Source: Candidatus Hydrogenedentota bacterium (lineage in GTDB: Bacteria; UBA8481; J006). From it: a DNA stretch of 64,000 bases. The notes beneath the pieces were generated by a model, which saw only the letters and a program-made list of their open reading frames with translations, ran no database searches and was not told where the DNA came from. Below, piece by piece: positions 61,433-64,000 of this stretch. Where the stretch lies: NCBI GenBank assembly GCA_003697085.1, contig RFFU01000037.1, positions 1-64,000 on the forward strand, read 5' to 3'. The first letter of the stretch is position 1; each line of letters starts with the position of its first letter. The translations under genes and the position numbers were made by a program.

Positions 61433-63348
61433 GCGAGAAGATCCGCGCCACGGCCCCCGATGGTCCGATCGAGACGCGCTGGGAGAGGCGCCGTTTCGAG
61501 TACAAACTCGTCAATCCCTCCAACCGGCGGAAATACACGGTCATTGTCATCGGATCCGGGTTGGCCGGGGCTTCCGCCGCCGCCTCGCTGGGAGAACTCG
61601 GCTACCGTATCAAGGTCTTCTGCTACCAGGATTCGGCGCGCCGGGCCCACTCGATCGCCGCCCAGGGCGGTATCAACGCCGCCAAGAACTATCAAAACGA
61701 CAACGACAGCATCTTCCGTCTCTTTTATGACACCGTTAAAGGCGGAGATTTCCGCGCGCGGGAGTCGAACGTCTATCGGCTCGCGCAGGTCAGTAACAAC
61801 ATCATCGATCAGTGCGTCGCTCAGGGGGTGCCGTTCGCCCGCGAATACGGAGGAACGCTGGCGAATCGTTCCTTCGGAGGAGCCCAGGTATCGCGAACCT
61901 TCTACGCCCGCGGCCAGACCGGGCAGCAACTCCTTCTCGGCGCCTATCAGGCTCTTTCGCGGCAGGTCGCCGCGGGCACGGTCACAATCTTTCCGCGAAC
62001 CGAGATGCTGGACCTCGTCGTGGAGAAGAACCGCGCCGTGGGTATCATCGCGCGAAATATGATCACCGGTGAAATCACCCGTCACGCCGGTGACGTCGTC
62101 GTTTTGGCTTCCGGAGGCTACGGCAACATCTTCTTCCTTTCCACGAACGCAAAGGGTTGCAACGCCAGCGCCGCGTGGCGCTCCTTCCGCCGCGGCGCCT
62201 TCTTCGCCAATCCATGCTTCACGCAGATTCACCCGACGTGCATCCCCGTCTCCGGAGACTATCAATCCAAACTGACATTGATGAGCGAGTCCTTGCGGAA
62301 CGACGGCCGAGTCTGGGTTCCCAAGAAGAAGGGCGACAAGCGCCCCCCGAACGAGATTCCAGAGGAAGAGCGCGATTACTATCTCGAACGCCGCTATCCG
62401 GCCTTCGGAAACCTCGTTCCCCGCGATGTCGCATCCCGGGCCGCCAAGGTCGTCTGCGATGCCGGGCATGGCGTCGGGGAATCCGGCTTCGGCGTCTATC
62501 TCGATTTCTCCGAGGCGATTGAACGGCTGGGGGAAGAGACGATCCGCCAGCGTTACGGAAATCTTTTCCATATGTATGAAAAGATTACCGGTGAGAACCC
62601 TTATCGGACCCCGATGCGTATCTATCCGGCCGTGCATTACACGATGGGCGGGCTTTGGGTGGATTATGACTTGATGTCCACGATCGACGGACTCTTTGTC
62701 GCCGGAGAAGCGAACTTCTCGGATCACGGGGCCAATCGATTGGGGGCCAGCGCGTTGATGCAAGGCCTGGCCGACGGATACTTCGTTCTTCCCTATTCCG
62801 TCCCGAACTTTCTCGCAACGGCGGGTCATTCGGAGGCGACTCCCGACGATCCCGAATTCCTTTCGGCGGAACGAGAGGTCGAGGATCGTATCCGCCGCCT
62901 CTTGAGCATCAACGGATCTCGTACCGTCGACTCCTTTCACCGCGAACTCGGAATGGTGCTCTGGCAACACTGCGGCATGGCCCGGAATCGCCAGGGGCTC
63001 GAGGAAGCCTTGAAACGGATTCCTGAGATTCGAGCGGCCTTTTGGAAGGACGTCAAGGTTCCCGGTTCAGCGGAAACGCTCAATCAAGCCTTGGAAAAAG
63101 CCGGGCGGGTCGCGGATTTCCTCGAGATGGCTGAACTTCTCTGCCGGGATGCTCTCGAACGTGAGGAATCCTGCGGCTGCCATTTCCGGGAGGAATACCA
63201 GACGGAAGAAGGGGAATGCCGCCGCAACGACGAGGACTTCGCCCACACAGCCGTCTGGGAATTCGCCGGTGATGAAAAGCCTCCGGTCCGTCACAAGGAA
63301 AATCTGAAGTTCGAATACGTAAAACCATCACAAAGGAGTTACAAGTAA
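61429..63348 (+). CDS. sdhA: Succinate dehydrogenase/fumarate reductase flavoprotein subunit
   Basis: A 639-residue FAD subunit. FAD-binding motif [21 protein letters not shown], covalent flavin site [20 protein letters not shown], and substrate-site regions [13 protein letters not shown] and [21 protein letters not shown] are all visible. Length and an acidic Cys-containing C-terminal region fit the non-classical (Bacteroides-type) group. Coupled to sdhC, one base before the sdhB ATG. Confidence 0.96.
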   Translation: MSEKIRATAPDGPIETRWERRRFEYKLVNPSNRRKYTVIVIGSGLAGASAAASLGELGYRIKVFCYQDSARRAHSIAAQGGINAAKNYQNDNDSIFRLFYDTVKGGDFRARESNVYRLAQVSNNIIDQCVAQGVPFAREYGGTLANRSFGGAQVSRTFYARGQTGQQLLLGAYQALSRQVAAGTVTIFPRTEMLDLVVEKNRAVGIIARNMITGEITRHAGDVVVLASGGYGNIFFLSTNAKGCNASAAWRSFRRGAFFANPCFTQIHPTCIPVSGDYQSKLTLMSESLRNDGRVWVPKKKGDKRPPNEIPEEERDYYLERRYPAFGNLVPRDVASRAAKVVCDAGHGVGESGFGVYLDFSEAIERLGEETIRQRYGNLFHMYEKITGENPYRTPMRIYPAVHYTMGGLWVDYDLMSTIDGLFVAGEANFSDHGANRLGASALMQGLADGYFVLPYSVPNFLATAGHSEATPDDPEFLSAEREVEDRIRRLLSINGSRTVDSFHRELGMVLWQHCGMARNRQGLEEALKRIPEIRAAFWKDVKVPGSAETLNQALEKAGRVADFLEMAELLCRDALEREESCGCHFREEYQTEEGECRRNDEDFAHTAVWEFAGDEKPPVRHKENLKFEYVKPSQRSYK

Positions 63349-63349
63349 G

Positions 63350-64000
63350 ATGCGGATCCGCCTGAAGGTCTGGCGGCAAGAGTCCCGTGAAGCCGCCGGG
63401 CGTTTCGAAACCTACGATCTCGATTCCGTCAACGAACATATGTCCTTTTTGGAAATGCTCGACGTCCTCAATGAAAAACTGACTCTTGAGGGAAAAGAAC
63501 CGGTGGCGTTCGACCACGACTGCCGCGAGGGGATCTGCGGAATGTGCGGCTTTTTGATCAACGGTATTGCGCACGGACCGGAAAAAGGAACGACACTCTG
63601 CCAACTCCATATGCGCCATTTTCAGGACGGAGCGGAACTGACGCTGGAGCCGTGGCGGGCGAAGGCCTTTCCCGTCATCAAGGATCTCATCGTCGATCGC
63701 TCGGCTCTGGATCGCGTTATACAGGCCGGCGGATACATTTCCGTCAATACCGGCTCCGCCCCGGAAGCAAACATCCATCCCGTTCCCAAGGATACGGCGG
63801 AGAAGGCGATGGACGCGGCGGCTTGCATCGGTTGCGGCGCCTGCGTTGCGGCCTGTCCCAACGCCAGCGCCATGCTCTTTACGGCCGCCAAGGTCTCCCA
63901 CCTGGGCTTGATGCCGCAGGGACAGCCCGAACGTATGCAGCGCGTCAAGAAGATGATCGCGGCGATGGATGCCGAGGGGTTCGGCTCCTGCACGAACCAC
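63350..64000 (+). CDS. sdhB: Succinate dehydrogenase iron-sulfur subunit (C-terminus beyond window)
   Basis: At least 217 residues, running off the right edge; not in the ORF track because it lacks a stop here. It begins [15 protein letters not shown]. It has the [2Fe-2S] motif [11 protein letters not shown] plus a later Cys (TTLCQLHM), then the first ferredoxin motif [17 protein letters not shown]. The remaining Fe-S cysteines should lie at or beyond the end (the last visible residues are CTNH). AAAGGAG 14-20 bases upstream sets the ATG at 63350. It passes electrons from SdhA FAD to SdhC hemes/quinone. Confidence 0.95.
   Translation, partial: MRIRLKVWRQESREAAGRFETYDLDSVNEHMSFLEMLDVLNEKLTLEGKEPVAFDHDCREGICGMCGFLINGIAHGPEKGTTLCQLHMRHFQDGAELTLEPWRAKAFPVIKDLIVDRSALDRVIQAGGYISVNTGSAPEANIHPVPKDTAEKAMDAAACIGCGACVAACPNASAMLFTAAKVSHLGLMPQGQPERMQRVKKMIAAMDAEGFGSCTNH

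Noticed and set aside
61303-62970. 555-residue minus-strand ORF opposite sdhC/sdhA
   Set aside because: Shadow of the SdhA reading frame; no independent motif or RBS.

Overview
This is a GC-rich, gene-dense bacterial chromosome segment from a Gram-negative (diderm) organism. Evidence for that is an RND efflux operon with an outer-membrane lipoprotein, several lipobox proteins, a Tat substrate, a prepilin peptidase, and a three-subunit succinate dehydrogenase of the Bacteroidetes/deltaproteobacterial type. No gene fixes the phylum. The mix (TatD next to a G5-3D protein as in Firmicutes, DUF362/polyferredoxin genes, HSERSEES-like intergenic repeats) fits an uncultivated deep-branching lineage better than a model group. 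It reads as core chromosome scattered with short dispersed repeats; I see no prophage, CRISPR array or complete insertion sequence.

Layout. 0.2-3.5 kb (minus): polysaccharide deacetylase, methyltransferase, ketopantoate reductase and O6-methylguanine methyltransferase, with ATGA overlaps. 3.6-6.5 kb (plus): NhaD-like antiporter and an SGNH hydrolase. 6.5-8 kb (minus): a cNMP-binding/zinc-ribbon protein and an ankyrin protein. At 8.49 kb lies a 50-residue peptide with a double-glycine leader, followed by a glycosyltransferase and a repeat-family AAA-ATPase/nuclease. 12.5-23.6 kb (minus): DUF362, RecO-like, cNMP-binding protein, K+ channel, TatD, G5-3D protein, TPR protein and enolase, then a glycosidase-like gene broken by two frameshifts and one stop. 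23.8-27 kb: a lipoprotein of atypical composition and a DASS transporter. 27.5-32.2 kb: TPR lipoprotein, tRNA-Arg(CCU), STAS protein, prepilin peptidase and M24 peptidase. 32.3-36.6 kb (minus): inositol monophosphatase (apparently with an ATT start), a secreted protein with a GspG-like C-terminus, and LigA. 37.3-44 kb: MarR-NodT-MFP-RND operon with a clear promoter and tandem operator-like repeats. 44.3-49.3 kb (minus): RNase P RNA, hydantoinase, YchF and a B12/radical SAM protein. 49.6-56.5 kb (plus): a membrane redox-like operon (DUF6599-like lipoprotein, Tat-exported DUF362, polyferredoxin, spermidine-synthase-like membrane protein) and a further membrane protein. 56.6-60.6 kb (minus): SPOR-NlpC/P60 hydrolase, GYF-like protein and SucDC. 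60.8-64 kb (plus): SdhC, SdhA and SdhB, the last cut by the window edge and absent from the ORF track.

How it works together. SucCD and SdhCAB are divergent and make two consecutive TCA-cycle steps. The efflux operon appears autoregulated by its MarR protein. The K+ channel (RCK type) sits directly behind a free cNMP-binding domain, suggesting a two-protein ligand-gated system. The most novel-looking items are the orphan double-glycine peptide, the DUF6599/DUF362/polyferredoxin/spermidine-synthase-like operon, the GspG-domain fusion, and several families of short mobile-looking repeats, two of which have supplied C-terminal codons to genes.
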